Shown one piece after another: positions 30,301 to 38,530 of a stretch of DNA of 50,964 nucleotides. Origin of the DNA: an uncultured delta proteobacterium (lineage in GTDB: Bacteria > Myxococcota_A > Polyangia > Polyangiales > Polyangiaceae); assembly GCA_903906315.1 (NCBI GenBank), contig CAIVJW010000320.1, forward strand, positions 1-50,964, given 5' to 3'. A model generated the notes under the pieces. That model saw only the letters and a list, made by a program, of their open reading frames with translations, was not told where the DNA came from and did not search any database. The number at the start of each line of letters is the position of its first letter. Position 1 is the first letter of the stretch. Made by a program: the position numbers and the translations under genes.

Positions 30301-30665
30301 TCGACCGGCTCGTGGCGCTGCACGACGAGCGCATCGCCGAGGAGCGCGGGGGCAAGGTCCGTTGGCTGCGCCCCGAGTACCAGGTGCCCCGCTTCGCAAG
30401 AGATGGCGTGGCGGTCGCGGCGACCGAGGAAGAGGCCGCGCCGGAAGCGGCATCGACGCCGGCGCGGAGCCCCTGGCCCGCGGACGCCATCGGGCAGATC
30501 ACGGCCCTGCGCGCGCTCGCCGTGACGGCCCCCATCACCGTCGACGGCGCCGTGCTCCGCTTCGAGGGGGCGCGGCGAGAACTGGTTGCGCGGCACCTCG
30601 AGACGCTGGCGATCCTCGGCGAGCTTCGCACCGGGCAGGCCGGCGCCTACTTCGCGCCCGTCTGA
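27327..30665 (+). CDS. MmeI-like single-chain restriction-modification enzyme (type IIG/IIL)
   Basis: A 1112-residue protein with restriction and methylation domains in one chain. The N-terminal nuclease-like domain shows D79 and the E89-x-K91 pair (FVLEAKD), the PD-ExK layout of MmeI-type enzymes. A helical spacer with RRLIDEVALPNPDEF follows, then RLGAEYTPPEFIERVV at the methyltransferase entry. SAM motif I LDPACGSGNFLY starts at residue 400, and the catalytic NPPF is at 557-560. Target recognition and C-terminal helical regions follow (GTPRYNKSTCFEAFPFP is the usual MmeI-family block). It would methylate adenine and cut nearby DNA lacking the mark. The ATG at 27327 fits the MmeI N-terminus; a longer frame upstream is Arg-rich noise. 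Confidence 0.9.
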   Translation: MQPNATGFDSAAASAALSRVAERWSGAKARERANYQLYIGDLCEALGVERPRPAGSGYEFEFPVRVIERSGVESSNFVDLFKRDHFVLEAKDGEAGRPDDVLLRKAYGQARSYVTHLPGKTPPYVLVLDVGKTMTVWDRWAGGFGGFAAGKRIDLPSLGTRPADIELLRDIWRQPDARDPRAKSQAVTEAIAAKLARLAAALEGRGHGQEAVSRFLMRCVFTMFAEDVRLLHDEPFRRLIDEVALPNPDEFVAAAEDLWRAMDRGERFGFRKLLRFNGHFFKDATALALTKEDLRTLSEAAQADWSDVQPAIFGTLLTRALDPAERHRLGAEYTPPEFIERVVRPAVEEPLRERWTAVQTEVLQLREAAAGKGRKAAEQRKVAEQRLREFHDWLRSLRFLDPACGSGNFLYVTMQMVKRIEVEVLNELAEITGSRELRFQEVDPSQFHGIEVKPWAREIAELTLWIGFHQFWRNTHGDVQPDEPILRDTGTLENRDAVLASDGERRDRKRDRQDPTPRIKHPVTGELVPDPKAMLEYREVIHPREAEWPRADFIIGNPPFMGKLKQRDALGDGYVDALRAAYPELPDAADLVMYWWNKAAKEVAEGRTIRAGLITTKSITHATNRAIVAKAAEGGARVVWAIGDHYWNDGGDDARVRVAMTVIAGDVKGVTLVEVDGDAKVIAVHHGPRLNFDLSILADVAGAGQPLLAAKGVSSLGFMLGGAGFQLDRDEAARVLAADARHSSVVRPLMSGRDLTERPRPIWVIDLGVRTEAEARDCPMLYDIVRDRVRPERAANKRASYANYWWRFAEPRKEWRAASAGLRRYLVTPETSKHRIFTIVDAAVAASHSLVCVGLDDGFALGVLSSAIHAAWALAAGSRLGIDGTPRYNKSTCFEAFPFPDPPAEARRKIADVAERIDAHRKAALARGDKVGMTVMYNVVEKLRLHAYLTGPERAVHELAACGTLRDLHDELDRLVAEAYGWPAGEAAAARLDRLVALHDERIAEERGGKVRWLRPEYQVPRFARDGVAVAATEEEAAPEAASTPARSPWPADAIGQITALRALAVTAPITVDGAVLRFEGARRELVARHLETLAILGELRTGQAGAYFAPV

Positions 30666-31029
30666 CCTCGCGCCCCAGCGCGCCTCCCACCGATCGCGCC
30701 GGCCGACCGCTGGCCCCCGCCGCGCCCTGTCTCATGGCATCGGGGGCGCGGCCCGCGCGGTCCGGCCCGTGCTCGCGGCCCCCGAGCTGGTCCCTTCGCG
30801 CGCGGCAGCGCCGACGGGCGTGCCGGCCTCGGGCGCGCCGTTTCCTGCCGCGCGGCGGCCCGCTGCACGCGCCGGCCAGGCCCGCCGGCCTTGGACCACG
30901 GCGCGGGAGACGACGACGCCGGCGCCCTTCCGCGGCCCCGCCCCGGGCGCGTCGCGTTCGCCCGAGCAGCGACCCGACGGCCTGCCCGGGGGGCGCCCGA
31001 ACGCGCCCGCACCTACATGGTGCCCTGGC
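30666..31029. other. Intergenic region, no gene seen
   Basis: About 360 bases of extremely GC-rich DNA between the restriction-modification gene and the tyrosine recombinase gene. Open frames here are all low-complexity Ala/Arg/Pro. No RNA gene or repeat is evident. Confidence 0.45.
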
Positions 31030-31056
31030 TTATGAGAATGCATATTATCGCTATCT
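31030..31056 (+). promoter_or_regulatory. AT-rich promoter-like segment before the tyrosine recombinase
   Basis: TTATGAGAATGCATATTATC immediately precedes ATG 31057, the most AT-rich patch in this part of the window. TATTAT at about 31043 could be a -10 element, giving a very short leader or leaderless message. Confidence 0.35.
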
Positions 31057-32049
31057 ATGGCCGCCCACCTCGCCCTCCCCGCCGCCGCCTCGCCCGCCCC
31101 CCTCGCCCCGCTCGGTAGCGCCGAAGCCCTGCCGGCCGCCCTGCACCCGGTGGCCGTCTACCTCGCCGGCCTCGCCCCGGGCTCGCGCCGCTCGATGCGC
31201 CAGGCCCTCGACCTGCTCGCCGACGAGCTCGGCTTCGCCGGCGCCGAAGCGGTGCCCTGGTGGCACCTCGGCTACCAGCACGCCCAAGCGCTCCGCGCGC
31301 GGCTGGCGGCCCGGCTGGCGCCCGCCTCTGTGAACAAGACCCTCTCCGCCCTGCGAGGCGTGCTCCGCGAGGCGATGCGCCTCGGCTTGATGGACGGCGA
31401 CCAGTGCGCGCGTGCCGTCGAGGTGAAGAGCGTCAAGGGGTCGCGCGAGCCGCGAGGCCGCGCCCTCGACGCGGGCGAGCTTCGGGCGCTCTTCAAAATG
31501 CCCGATCCCGCCGCCCCTCAAGGGGCTCGCGATGTCGCTCTCCTCTCTGCGCTCTATGGGGGGGGCCTACGGCGGGCGGAAATCGTGTCCCTGGACCTCG
31601 ACAGCTTCAACCCGGCGACCGGCGCGCTCGTCGTCCGCGGCAAGGGCAACAAGGAGCGCACCGTCTACGCGACCAACGGCGCCGCGAAGGCCCTCGCGGC
31701 GTGGCTCGCCGTCCGCGGTGGCGAGCCCGGCCCGCTCTTCTTCCCGGTGAACCGAGGCGGCCGCATCGAGCGCCGCCGCATGACCGCGCAGGCGGTCTAC
31801 GTCATCCTCAAGCGCCTCGCCGAGCAGGCGGGCATCGAGGCGTTCTCGCCGCACGACATGCGGCGGACCTTCATCAGCGACCTGCTCGACGCCGGCGCCG
31901 ACATCTCCACGGTCGCGAAGATGGCGGGGCACGCGCAGGTCGTGACGACCGCGCGCTATGACCGGCGCGGCGAACGAGCGAAGGTCCGCGCCGCCGAGCT
32001 GCTGCACATCCCCTTCTGCCCCGCGAAGAGCAAGCCGGCGGCGGCGTGA
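31057..32049 (+). CDS. Tyrosine recombinase (XerC/D-like integrase)
   Basis: A 330-residue site-specific recombinase. The N-terminal SAM-like core-binding domain spans about 30-125. The catalytic set is complete: R172 (GGGLRRAE), K196/K198 region (GKGNKER), H266 and R269 (HDMRRTF), H292 (MAGHAQV) and Tyr301 (TARYDRRG). It is typical of element integrases and small tyrosine recombinases. Its stop overlaps the start of the next small ORF (GTGA), suggesting an operon running into the serine recombinase. No lambda-type arm-binding domain is present. Which of the two recombinases moves the element is unknown, but the serine enzyme abuts the tRNA. Confidence 0.93.
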   Translation: MAAHLALPAAASPAPLAPLGSAEALPAALHPVAVYLAGLAPGSRRSMRQALDLLADELGFAGAEAVPWWHLGYQHAQALRARLAARLAPASVNKTLSALRGVLREAMRLGLMDGDQCARAVEVKSVKGSREPRGRALDAGELRALFKMPDPAAPQGARDVALLSALYGGGLRRAEIVSLDLDSFNPATGALVVRGKGNKERTVYATNGAAKALAAWLAVRGGEPGPLFFPVNRGGRIERRRMTAQAVYVILKRLAEQAGIEAFSPHDMRRTFISDLLDAGADISTVAKMAGHAQVVTTARYDRRGERAKVRAAELLHIPFCPAKSKPAAA

Positions 32050-32363
32050 CGACCGCCATCGCTCGCGCCCGCCTGAGCACGCGGCCCCGACGTGAGGGGT
32101 TGCGCGTACCCCCGACGCTGACGAACTGCGCGCGGCCGGCGAGGACTCGCGCTGCCGTCGAGGCATACGCCCGAGGCGCGCGAGCGCTCGCGCTGCCGCC
32201 AGCGGTCGCCCACGCAGAGAGCGCGCCACGAAAACGCGCGATCCCGCGCAAGCCCGCCCCGACAGGCGCTCATGTCGGCCCCCGCCACAGGGCTCGACCC
32301 GCCGCCCGCAGAAAAGAAGAGCCCCGACGGCGCGCCAACGCCCCGAGGCCCGGCCGAGCCTGA
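32046..32363 (+). CDS. Hypothetical basic protein between recombinase genes
   Basis: A 105-codon frame from GTG 32046, overlapping the integrase stop. It is rich in Ala, Arg and Pro (EAYARGARALALPPAV) and has weaker third-position bias than its neighbours, so it may be non-coding. It ends at TGA 32361-32363, three bases before the ribosome binding site of the next small gene. No family recognised. Confidence 0.35.
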   Translation: MTTAIARARLSTRPRREGLRVPPTLTNCARPARTRAAVEAYARGARALALPPAVAHAESAPRKRAIPRKPAPTGAHVGPRHRARPAARRKEEPRRRANAPRPGRA

Positions 32364-32378
32364 GTAAGGAGGATCGAC

Positions 32379-32567
32379 ATGCAGAAGAGAGCACCGCATC
32401 CGCGCCGAGTCGAGGCGCCGCTGACCGAAGGCTTCCACCACCTGCCGCCCCCCGAGGACGACGCGCCGCGACCGCCGACAGGCGGACCGCCGCGCGCTCT
32501 CGTCGAGGCGCTGGCCACGCTCGTCCTGGTCGAGCTCGAGCGCTGCGACCGCGGGAGGCCATCGTGA
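32379..32567 (+). CDS. Small protein upstream of the serine recombinase
   Basis: A 62-residue ORF with an ideal AAGGAGG at 32366-32372, six bases before ATG. Its stop overlaps the GTG of the recombinase gene (GTGA), so translation is coupled. The sequence has a Pro-rich half (HHLPPPEDDAPRPPTGG) and a short C-terminal helix (RALVEALATLVLVELER). No family recognised. Its place next to a large serine recombinase makes a recombination-direction factor or translational enhancer possible, but there is no direct evidence. Confidence 0.65.
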   Translation: MQKRAPHPRRVEAPLTEGFHHLPPPEDDAPRPPTGGPPRALVEALATLVLVELERCDRGRPS

Positions 32568-34315
32568 GGGCCGCGCTCTACCTCCGCATGTCGACCGACC
32601 ACCAGGACGACAGCATCGCGACCCAGCGCGAGAACGCGACTCGGTGGTGCACGACGAAGAATCACGCCGTGGTGGGCGAGTTCCGGGACGAAGGGCGCAG
32701 CCGCACCGACTTCTCCCGGCCGGGTCTCGCGCAGTTGCTGGAAGCGGCGCAGCGAAGCGAAATTGACCTCGTCGTCATCCGCGAGCTCGCCCGCCTCGGA
32801 GGCGAGATCTTTCAGGGCGGGGCGCTGGTGCGCACCCTGAACCTCGCCGGCGTCCGGGTGTTCCAGTACGCCGACGGCCAAGAGATCGCCGCGAACAACG
32901 CGAACGAGGCGCTCATGACGGCCGTGCGGCTTCACGGCGCGCAGGACTATGTCGAGAAGGTCCGCACGAACACCCGTGAGGCGTTCGTCACGCGCGCCCG
33001 CGCCGGGAAGGTCACCGGAAAGCTGCCCTACGGCTACCGAGGCCGGCCGGCCCCGACCCTCAACCGGCACGGCCGCCCGACGCACGTCGATCCCGTCATC
33101 GATGCCGAGCGCCAGGCGACGGTGCTCGACATCTTCGAGCGCTACGCGCGCGGCGAGGGCCTGAACACGATCGCGCGAGCGCTGAACGAGCAAGGCGTCG
33201 CCGGTCCGCGCAACCGCGCATGGGCGGCGAGCTCGATCCGCGAGATGCTGCGCAACGAGATCTACGTCGGGGTCCTCGTGAGAGGGGTGTGGCGCAACCT
33301 TCCGGGCGTCCGCGGGCCGCGGACGGGCAACAAGGCACGCGTCCGCGCCGACCCGAGCGCCGTGATCCGAGTCGATGCGCCCGCCCTCCGCATCGTTGCG
33401 CCCGAGCTTTGGGCTGCTGCGCGCGCGAGGATGGGGTCCCACGCCGACGGTCGACCGCGCGCGCCGAAGACTGTCGTCGGCAGGCCCCCGGTGAACCTGC
33501 TCTCGCACATCCTGAAGTGCGGCGTGTGCAACTCGAGCATGCGCGTCGTCAACACGAAGGTCTCTTACGAATCCGAGCCCGCCTACATGTGCACGGCGTT
33601 CCACGCGCGGAAGCACGTGCCCTTCCTCGGCGGTCGCTGCACGAACAGCCTGCGGCGGCCCGTCGCGGAGGTGAACGGGGCGGTGCTCTCGTGGCTCGAC
33701 GCAGAGCTACTTCGTGAGCAGCTCGTCCGAGACACGATCGACGAGGTCCGCAGGCGCATCGAGGCTCGCTTGCGCGAGCGAGCCACCGACGCCACCCGCG
33801 CGCGCCAGCGGGCGGCCAAGCTGCGAGCGGAGTGCGCGCGGCTGGCCGAACTCGCGATGGGTGCGCCGCCGGGCGCGGAGAGCGTCTTCTACGACCAGAT
33901 CGGCGAGCGCAAGCGGGAGCTAGACGGCCGCGACGCCCGCCTGCGAGCGATGGCCGTGGCGCCGAGCGCGGTCGACCTGGAGCTCCGGCGCCTCATGGGC
34001 GAGGCGAGCCGCAGGATCGCGTCGATGCGGGACGTCCTCGCGCACGCGGCACCGCAGGCGGCACGCGCGCTGCTCACGCAGCTCTTCCCGCAGGGCATCA
34101 CCGCCGACCCAGTCGTCATCCCCAACCCGGAAGGCAAGGGACGGCGGGAGCAGAAGCGGCTCGCCCTGAGCGGCGAGTCGACGGGCGCGTGGCCGCTGCT
34201 GCTGGTCGCCGAAGGACCCGCAACGCACGCGCTCCTCGCCGCGGGCAACGCCGCCGGCGGCGGCGAAGTTACCCGGTCTAAGGTAGCGTCCCCAGCGGGA
34301 TTCGAACCCGCGTAG
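32564..34315 (+). CDS. Large serine recombinase, integrase of the tRNA-Glu element
   Basis: A 583-residue serine integrase. The resolvase domain begins RAALYLRMSTDHQDDS with the nucleophile Ser10 and Arg8, followed by DEGRSRTDFSRPGL and VVIRELARLGGE. The recombinase domain is at about 160-260 (KLPYGYRGRPAP, NTIARALNEQGVAGPRNRAW). A zinc-ribbon segment has C325-type CGVCNSSM and a later CTNSLRRP, followed by a coiled coil (about 385-430). The last codons, VASPAGFEPA, are encoded by the 3' end of the tRNA-Glu gene lying antisense, so stop 34315 is inside the tRNA. That is a hallmark of integrases at their own attachment site. Confidence 0.95.
   Translation: MRAALYLRMSTDHQDDSIATQRENATRWCTTKNHAVVGEFRDEGRSRTDFSRPGLAQLLEAAQRSEIDLVVIRELARLGGEIFQGGALVRTLNLAGVRVFQYADGQEIAANNANEALMTAVRLHGAQDYVEKVRTNTREAFVTRARAGKVTGKLPYGYRGRPAPTLNRHGRPTHVDPVIDAERQATVLDIFERYARGEGLNTIARALNEQGVAGPRNRAWAASSIREMLRNEIYVGVLVRGVWRNLPGVRGPRTGNKARVRADPSAVIRVDAPALRIVAPELWAAARARMGSHADGRPRAPKTVVGRPPVNLLSHILKCGVCNSSMRVVNTKVSYESEPAYMCTAFHARKHVPFLGGRCTNSLRRPVAEVNGAVLSWLDAELLREQLVRDTIDEVRRRIEARLRERATDATRARQRAAKLRAECARLAELAMGAPPGAESVFYDQIGERKRELDGRDARLRAMAVAPSAVDLELRRLMGEASRRIASMRDVLAHAAPQAARALLTQLFPQGITADPVVIPNPEGKGRREQKRLALSGESTGAWPLLLVAEGPATHALLAAGNAAGGGEVTRSKVASPAGFEPA
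34286..34298. repeat. Candidate att core at the tRNA-Glu 3' end
   Basis: GCGTCCCCAGCGG, shared with 23845-23857. It covers the acceptor-stem side of the tRNA 3' end and one flanking base. It lies inside the final codons of the serine recombinase. Confidence 0.5.
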
Positions 34316-34361
34316 CAGCCTTGAAAGGGCTGAGTCCTGGGCCGGGCTAGACGATGGGGAC
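34287..34361 (-). tRNA. tRNA-Glu (UUC)
   Basis: Read on the minus strand, the sequence folds as a complete tRNA: acceptor GTCCCCA paired to TGGGGAC with G73, D arm from CGTCTAGCCCGG, anticodon stem CAGCC/GGCTG with loop CTTTCAA (anticodon UUC, glutamate), and T arm GCGGGTTCGAATCCCGC. CCA is not encoded. The gene is intact, so the integrated recombinase gene has restored the tRNA 3' end. Confidence 0.95.
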
Positions 34362-34548
34362 CGGCACTGCGAAAGCGGCGCGCAACCTAGCGGGGCGCCT
34401 CGCCCGGCGCAAGATCCTCTGCACATCTTCTGAAGACGCCGCCGCGGGGACGCGGGGACAGGCAGCGCGCGCGTGGCGCCCGGGGTGGCCGCGGGGCGGT
34501 TGCGCTGGCACGGGCCCGGCACGATCGCGTAGCCTTGGCGGGATCGCC

Positions 34549-37500
34549 GTGCTGCCCGAAGTCTCCGATTCCGAGCGTTTCGCCGTCGAAGGTCGCGTCG
34601 GCGGCGGCGGGATGGGGGACATCTACAAGGCCGTCGATCGCCTCACGAACGAGGTCGTCGCGATCAAGCTGCTCCGCGGAACGGCGTCGGGACACGAGCA
34701 GGCGCGGTTCGCTCGCGAGATCGCCATTTTGGCCGATCTGCGGCACCCAAACATCGTGCAGTACGTCGGCCACGGCACCTGGCCGGACGGGCGCATGTAC
34801 TTCGCGATGGAGTGGCTCGACGGCGAGGATCTCGGGCAGCGGCAGAGGCGCGCGCCGCTCGGCATGCGGGACGCCGTCGAGATCGTGCGCCGCTCGGCCG
34901 CCGCGATGGCCGCCGTGCACGCGCGGGGCGTCGTGCACCGCGACCTCAAGCTGTCGAACATCTTCCTCGTCCGAGGGCGCGGCACCGCGATCAAGCTGAT
35001 CGATTTCGGCGTGGTGAAGCCCGCCGTGCCGGACGAATACCCCACCGAGCGGGGCGCGATCATCGGCACGCCGCACTTCATGGCGCCGGAGCAGGCGCGC
35101 GGCGAGCCGATCGACGCGCGCGCGGACGTCTACTCGCTGGGCGCGGTCCTGTTCCGGCTCCTCACCGGCCGAAATGTCTTCGAAACGGACCACATCGTCG
35201 CGCTCCTCGGGCGGCTGGTGCTCGAGGATCCGCCGGCGCCGTCCGCCGTGCGCTTCGACGTCCCCGCACAGCTCGACGAGGTCGTCTCGCGGTCCATCGC
35301 GCGGAGCCGCGACGAGCGCTTCGACAACGGCGGCGATCTCGCGCGTGCGCTCGCCCGCGTCGGCGCGCTCAACAACGACCCGCCGGGCACCGACCGGTCG
35401 GCGTCCGCGGTGCGCAAAGCCCCGGATCCGAAGCGAACGACGATCACGGGGACCGGCAGCGGGCCGACCCAGACGCCGCGCCCCGGCGCGAGCGAGCGAC
35501 GCGTGGTCGCGTGCGTGCTGTGGGACCTCGGCGGCGCGCCGCTGCCCGAGTCGGTCGAGGCGGCCGTCCGTCAGGTGCTCGGCGACGACTCGCGCCTCGA
35601 GCCGCTCGCGGGCGGTCGCCTCGTGACGGTGCTCGGCGTCGAGCGCTCGCGGGGCGACGAGGCGCTCCGCGCAGCGCGCGCGGGCCTCGTGGTCACGCAG
35701 GCGCTCCCCGGAGCGCGTGCGGCGGTCGCCGCCGGGCACGCCATCAAGGGCCGGGACAACCTCGCCGGCGAGGCGCTCGAGCGCGCGGCGCGCCAGATCG
35801 AGCGGGCCGCGCCCGGGTCGGTGCGCGTCGACGCCTCCACGCAGAGCGCGATCGCGGGCCGCTTCGTGATCCAGGAGGACGCCGAGGGCGGCGTGCTCCT
35901 GCGCGAGGACGCGAGCGGGTTCGGGGCGCGGCAGCTCCTCGGCCGGCCCACGCCGACCGTCGGCCGCGAGAAGGAGGTCGCCCTCCTCGCCGGCATCTAC
36001 GCCGAGGTCGTCGACGACGGCGTGCCGCGCGCGGCGATCATCCAGGGGCCCGCGGGCATCGGCAAGAGCCGCGTGCGCGCCGAGCTCACGCAGCGGCTCG
36101 AGACGCACGCGCGCCCCCCGGACATCGTGATGTGCCGCGGCGACTCGATGAGCCAGGGCGGGAGCCTATCGGCGCTCGGGCGCGCGCTCCGGGCGCACAT
36201 GGGCGTGCTCGACGGCGAGCCGCCCGAAGAGCAGGTGCACAAGGTCCGGCACCATGTCGCGGGCCACCTCCCTCGCACGCTGCGGTTCCTCGCGGCGTTC
36301 CTCGGCGAGCTCGTCGGCGTCCCCTTCCCCGACGAGCACGACGAGCCGCTGCGCACCGCGCGCGCGAGCGCCCAGCTGATGCACTCGCGCCTGCGCATGG
36401 CGCTCGAGGCGTACCTCCGCGCGAAGGCCGAAACGACGCCGCAGATCCTGTTCCTCGAGGACATGCACTGGGCGGATGACACCACGCTCGACCTCGTCGA
36501 CTGGCTGCTTGGCTGTCAGGACCTGCGCTTCGGCGTGTTCGCTTTCGCGCGGCCGGAGGTCTCCGCCCGCCTGCCGACGCTGTGGGATCGTCGGCACGTC
36601 ACGCGGCTCGCGCTGCCGCCGCTCTCGCCGCTCGCCGCCGACCGGCTCGTGTCCGTCGCCCTGCCCTCCGCGGACGCGACCCTCCGCGCGAACCTCGTGC
36701 GGCGCGCAGGCGGCAACGCACTCTTCCTCGAGGAGCTCGTGCGCTGCGCGGCCGACGGACGCGAGGAGCTGCCGCTCACGGTGCAGGCGCTCGTGCAGAT
36801 GCGCCTCGACCGGCTCTCGGGCGACGTGCGGGAGGTGCTGCGCGCCGCGGCCGTGTTCGGGCCGTCGTTCTGGACCGCGGGCGTCGTCTCGCTGGTCGAT
36901 CGGCCCGTGAGCCTCGAGCTCCAGGATCTCGCGAAGGCCGAGCTGGTCACGCACCACGACGACTCGCGCATCGCCGGCCACGAGGAGTGGAGCTTCCGCC
37001 AGGCGCTGGTGCGCGACGCCGCGTACGCCTCGATCGTCGAGGAGGACCGCGCCGCGCTGCACCTCGCCGCGGGCGCGTGGCTCGAGTCCGCCGGCGACGT
37101 CGACGCCGGCCTCGTCGCGCGCCACGCCGACGCGGGAGGCGACTACGAGCGCGCCGCGGCGCTCTACGCGCGGGCGACGCGGCAGGCGTACACGAACGGC
37201 GCGCAGCTCGAGACCGCGCTCGAGCTCGCGGAGCGCGGGCTCACGATCGGGGCCCAGGGCGGCGTGCGCGCTCAGCTCCTGCTCGCGAAGGCGCAGGTGG
37301 CGAGCTTCATGGGTCGGCTCGCCGACGGCCTCGCGGCGGCGGACGAGGCCTGCCACCTCGCGCCACCCGGATCCGACCTCTGGGGCGAAGCGCACCGCAT
37401 CGCCGCCGCGGCGCTCATCGAGTCGGGCCGCAGCGAAGAGGGCGACGCGCGCGCCGCCTACGCGCTGCTCGACGACGCGGCCGTGCACCTCTCGCCCCCG

Positions 37501-38451
37501 ATCCGCGCCACGCTCCTCTCGGCCCGCGTCCGCGGCCTGACCGACCGCAACCTGCAGGCCGACGCGCTGCGCGTCGCGGACGAGGCCGTCTCCGTGGCCC
37601 GGGCCTCGGGCTCGCCGGACGCGCTCGCGCGCACCCTTGATGCGCGCCTGTTCGCGCTCATGCAGGTGCGCGACGTGTCCGAAGCCGTCGTCGCCGGCGC
37701 CGAGCTCGTCGAGGCGGCCGAGACGACGGGCGACATGATCCTCGCCACGCGCGGACGCTTGAACACCGCCTCCACGCTCAACGGCCTCGGCATGTTCGAG
37801 GAGGCCGAGCAGATGCTCGAGCGCGCGCTCTCCGACGCGCGCACCCGACGCATGCGCATCCTCGAGGCGTTCGCGCTGCAGAACCTCGGGATGAGCCAGG
37901 CGCGCCTCGGCCAGCTCGATCGCGGCATCGACCTCGCGCGGCAGGCGACGCGCATCGCCGACGAGACGAACGCCGCGCGCCTGCGCGTCTTCGCGCGCAT
38001 CTACGAGGCCGTCTTCCTCTGCTGGCGCGGCGCGCCCGGCGACCACGGCGTCGCGCTCAGCGTCGCGAAGTTCGCGGTCGACGAGGCGCGCCCGCACGTC
38101 GCCATGCAGCCGCAGGCCCGGTTCGCCCTCGCCCGCGTGCAGCTCGCCCGGCGCGCGATCGACGCCGCCGTCGAGACCGCGCGCGAGGCTGCCCACCAGC
38201 TCGAGGCCGCGCCCGTCGAGGAGTGGGAGGAGGCCATCCGCCTCACGCTGGTCGAGGCGCTCCTCGCCGCGGGCGAGGTCGAGGAGGCCGATCACGCGCT
38301 CGACATGGCCTTCCGCGCGGTCATCGCGCGCGGGCACGCGATCCGGCGACCCGAGCACCGCGCGGCGTTTCTGCGACGGATCGCCGAGACGGCCCGCATC
38401 GTCGAGCTCGCCCGCGAGCGCCTCGGCCGACAGCTGCCGGCCTTCGCCTGA
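34549..38451 (+). CDS. Ser/Thr protein kinase fused to AAA ATPase and TPR regulator (PknK-like)
   Basis: A 1300-residue cytoplasmic signalling protein from GTG 34549. The kinase domain has GGGGMGDIY, K40, HRDLKLSN at 130-137, DFG at 152-154 and APE at 179-181, so it looks active. A linker of about 270-320 leads to a domain (about 325-470) resembling a degenerate adenylate-cyclase-type fold. The STAND-type ATPase follows with Walker A GPAGIGKS near 500 and Walker B ILFLEDMHWADD near 633. The rest, to 1300, is helical TPR-like repeat (ELAERGLTI, TASTLNGLGMFEEAEQML). Such proteins are common in myxobacteria and sense or integrate signals. A longer upstream start would run through the tRNA-Glu gene and was rejected. 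Confidence 0.9.
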   Translation: MLPEVSDSERFAVEGRVGGGGMGDIYKAVDRLTNEVVAIKLLRGTASGHEQARFAREIAILADLRHPNIVQYVGHGTWPDGRMYFAMEWLDGEDLGQRQRRAPLGMRDAVEIVRRSAAAMAAVHARGVVHRDLKLSNIFLVRGRGTAIKLIDFGVVKPAVPDEYPTERGAIIGTPHFMAPEQARGEPIDARADVYSLGAVLFRLLTGRNVFETDHIVALLGRLVLEDPPAPSAVRFDVPAQLDEVVSRSIARSRDERFDNGGDLARALARVGALNNDPPGTDRSASAVRKAPDPKRTTITGTGSGPTQTPRPGASERRVVACVLWDLGGAPLPESVEAAVRQVLGDDSRLEPLAGGRLVTVLGVERSRGDEALRAARAGLVVTQALPGARAAVAAGHAIKGRDNLAGEALERAARQIERAAPGSVRVDASTQSAIAGRFVIQEDAEGGVLLREDASGFGARQLLGRPTPTVGREKEVALLAGIYAEVVDDGVPRAAIIQGPAGIGKSRVRAELTQRLETHARPPDIVMCRGDSMSQGGSLSALGRALRAHMGVLDGEPPEEQVHKVRHHVAGHLPRTLRFLAAFLGELVGVPFPDEHDEPLRTARASAQLMHSRLRMALEAYLRAKAETTPQILFLEDMHWADDTTLDLVDWLLGCQDLRFGVFAFARPEVSARLPTLWDRRHVTRLALPPLSPLAADRLVSVALPSADATLRANLVRRAGGNALFLEELVRCAADGREELPLTVQALVQMRLDRLSGDVREVLRAAAVFGPSFWTAGVVSLVDRPVSLELQDLAKAELVTHHDDSRIAGHEEWSFRQALVRDAAYASIVEEDRAALHLAAGAWLESAGDVDAGLVARHADAGGDYERAAALYARATRQAYTNGAQLETALELAERGLTIGAQGGVRAQLLLAKAQVASFMGRLADGLAAADEACHLAPPGSDLWGEAHRIAAAALIESGRSEEGDARAAYALLDDAAVHLSPPIRATLLSARVRGLTDRNLQADALRVADEAVSVARASGSPDALARTLDARLFALMQVRDVSEAVVAGAELVEAAETTGDMILATRGRLNTASTLNGLGMFEEAEQMLERALSDARTRRMRILEAFALQNLGMSQARLGQLDRGIDLARQATRIADETNAARLRVFARIYEAVFLCWRGAPGDHGVALSVAKFAVDEARPHVAMQPQARFALARVQLARRAIDAAVETAREAAHQLEAAPVEEWEEAIRLTLVEALLAAGEVEEADHALDMAFRAVIARGHAIRRPEHRAAFLRRIAETARIVELARERLGRQLPAFA

Positions 38452-38530
38452 GGCGCGCGCACGTTCGCCGCGCCCCGGGGCGCCGTGGGCTTCTTGACGG
38501 TCCCTCCCGTGGTCGCTATGGGCGAGGGAC

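Noticed and set aside
26805-30596. A 1263-codon minus-strand frame opposite the restriction-modification gene
   Set aside because: It has no family pattern, while the plus strand has clear methyltransferase and nuclease motifs.
30666-31029. Possible small genes in the GC-rich gap
   Set aside because: All frames are low-complexity Ala/Arg/Pro with no start or ribosome binding site support.
34354-34548. An upstream extension of the kinase gene, beginning inside the tRNA-Glu
   Set aside because: It would translate through the tRNA gene, and its residues have no kinase similarity; the GTG at 34549 starts just before the kinase domain.
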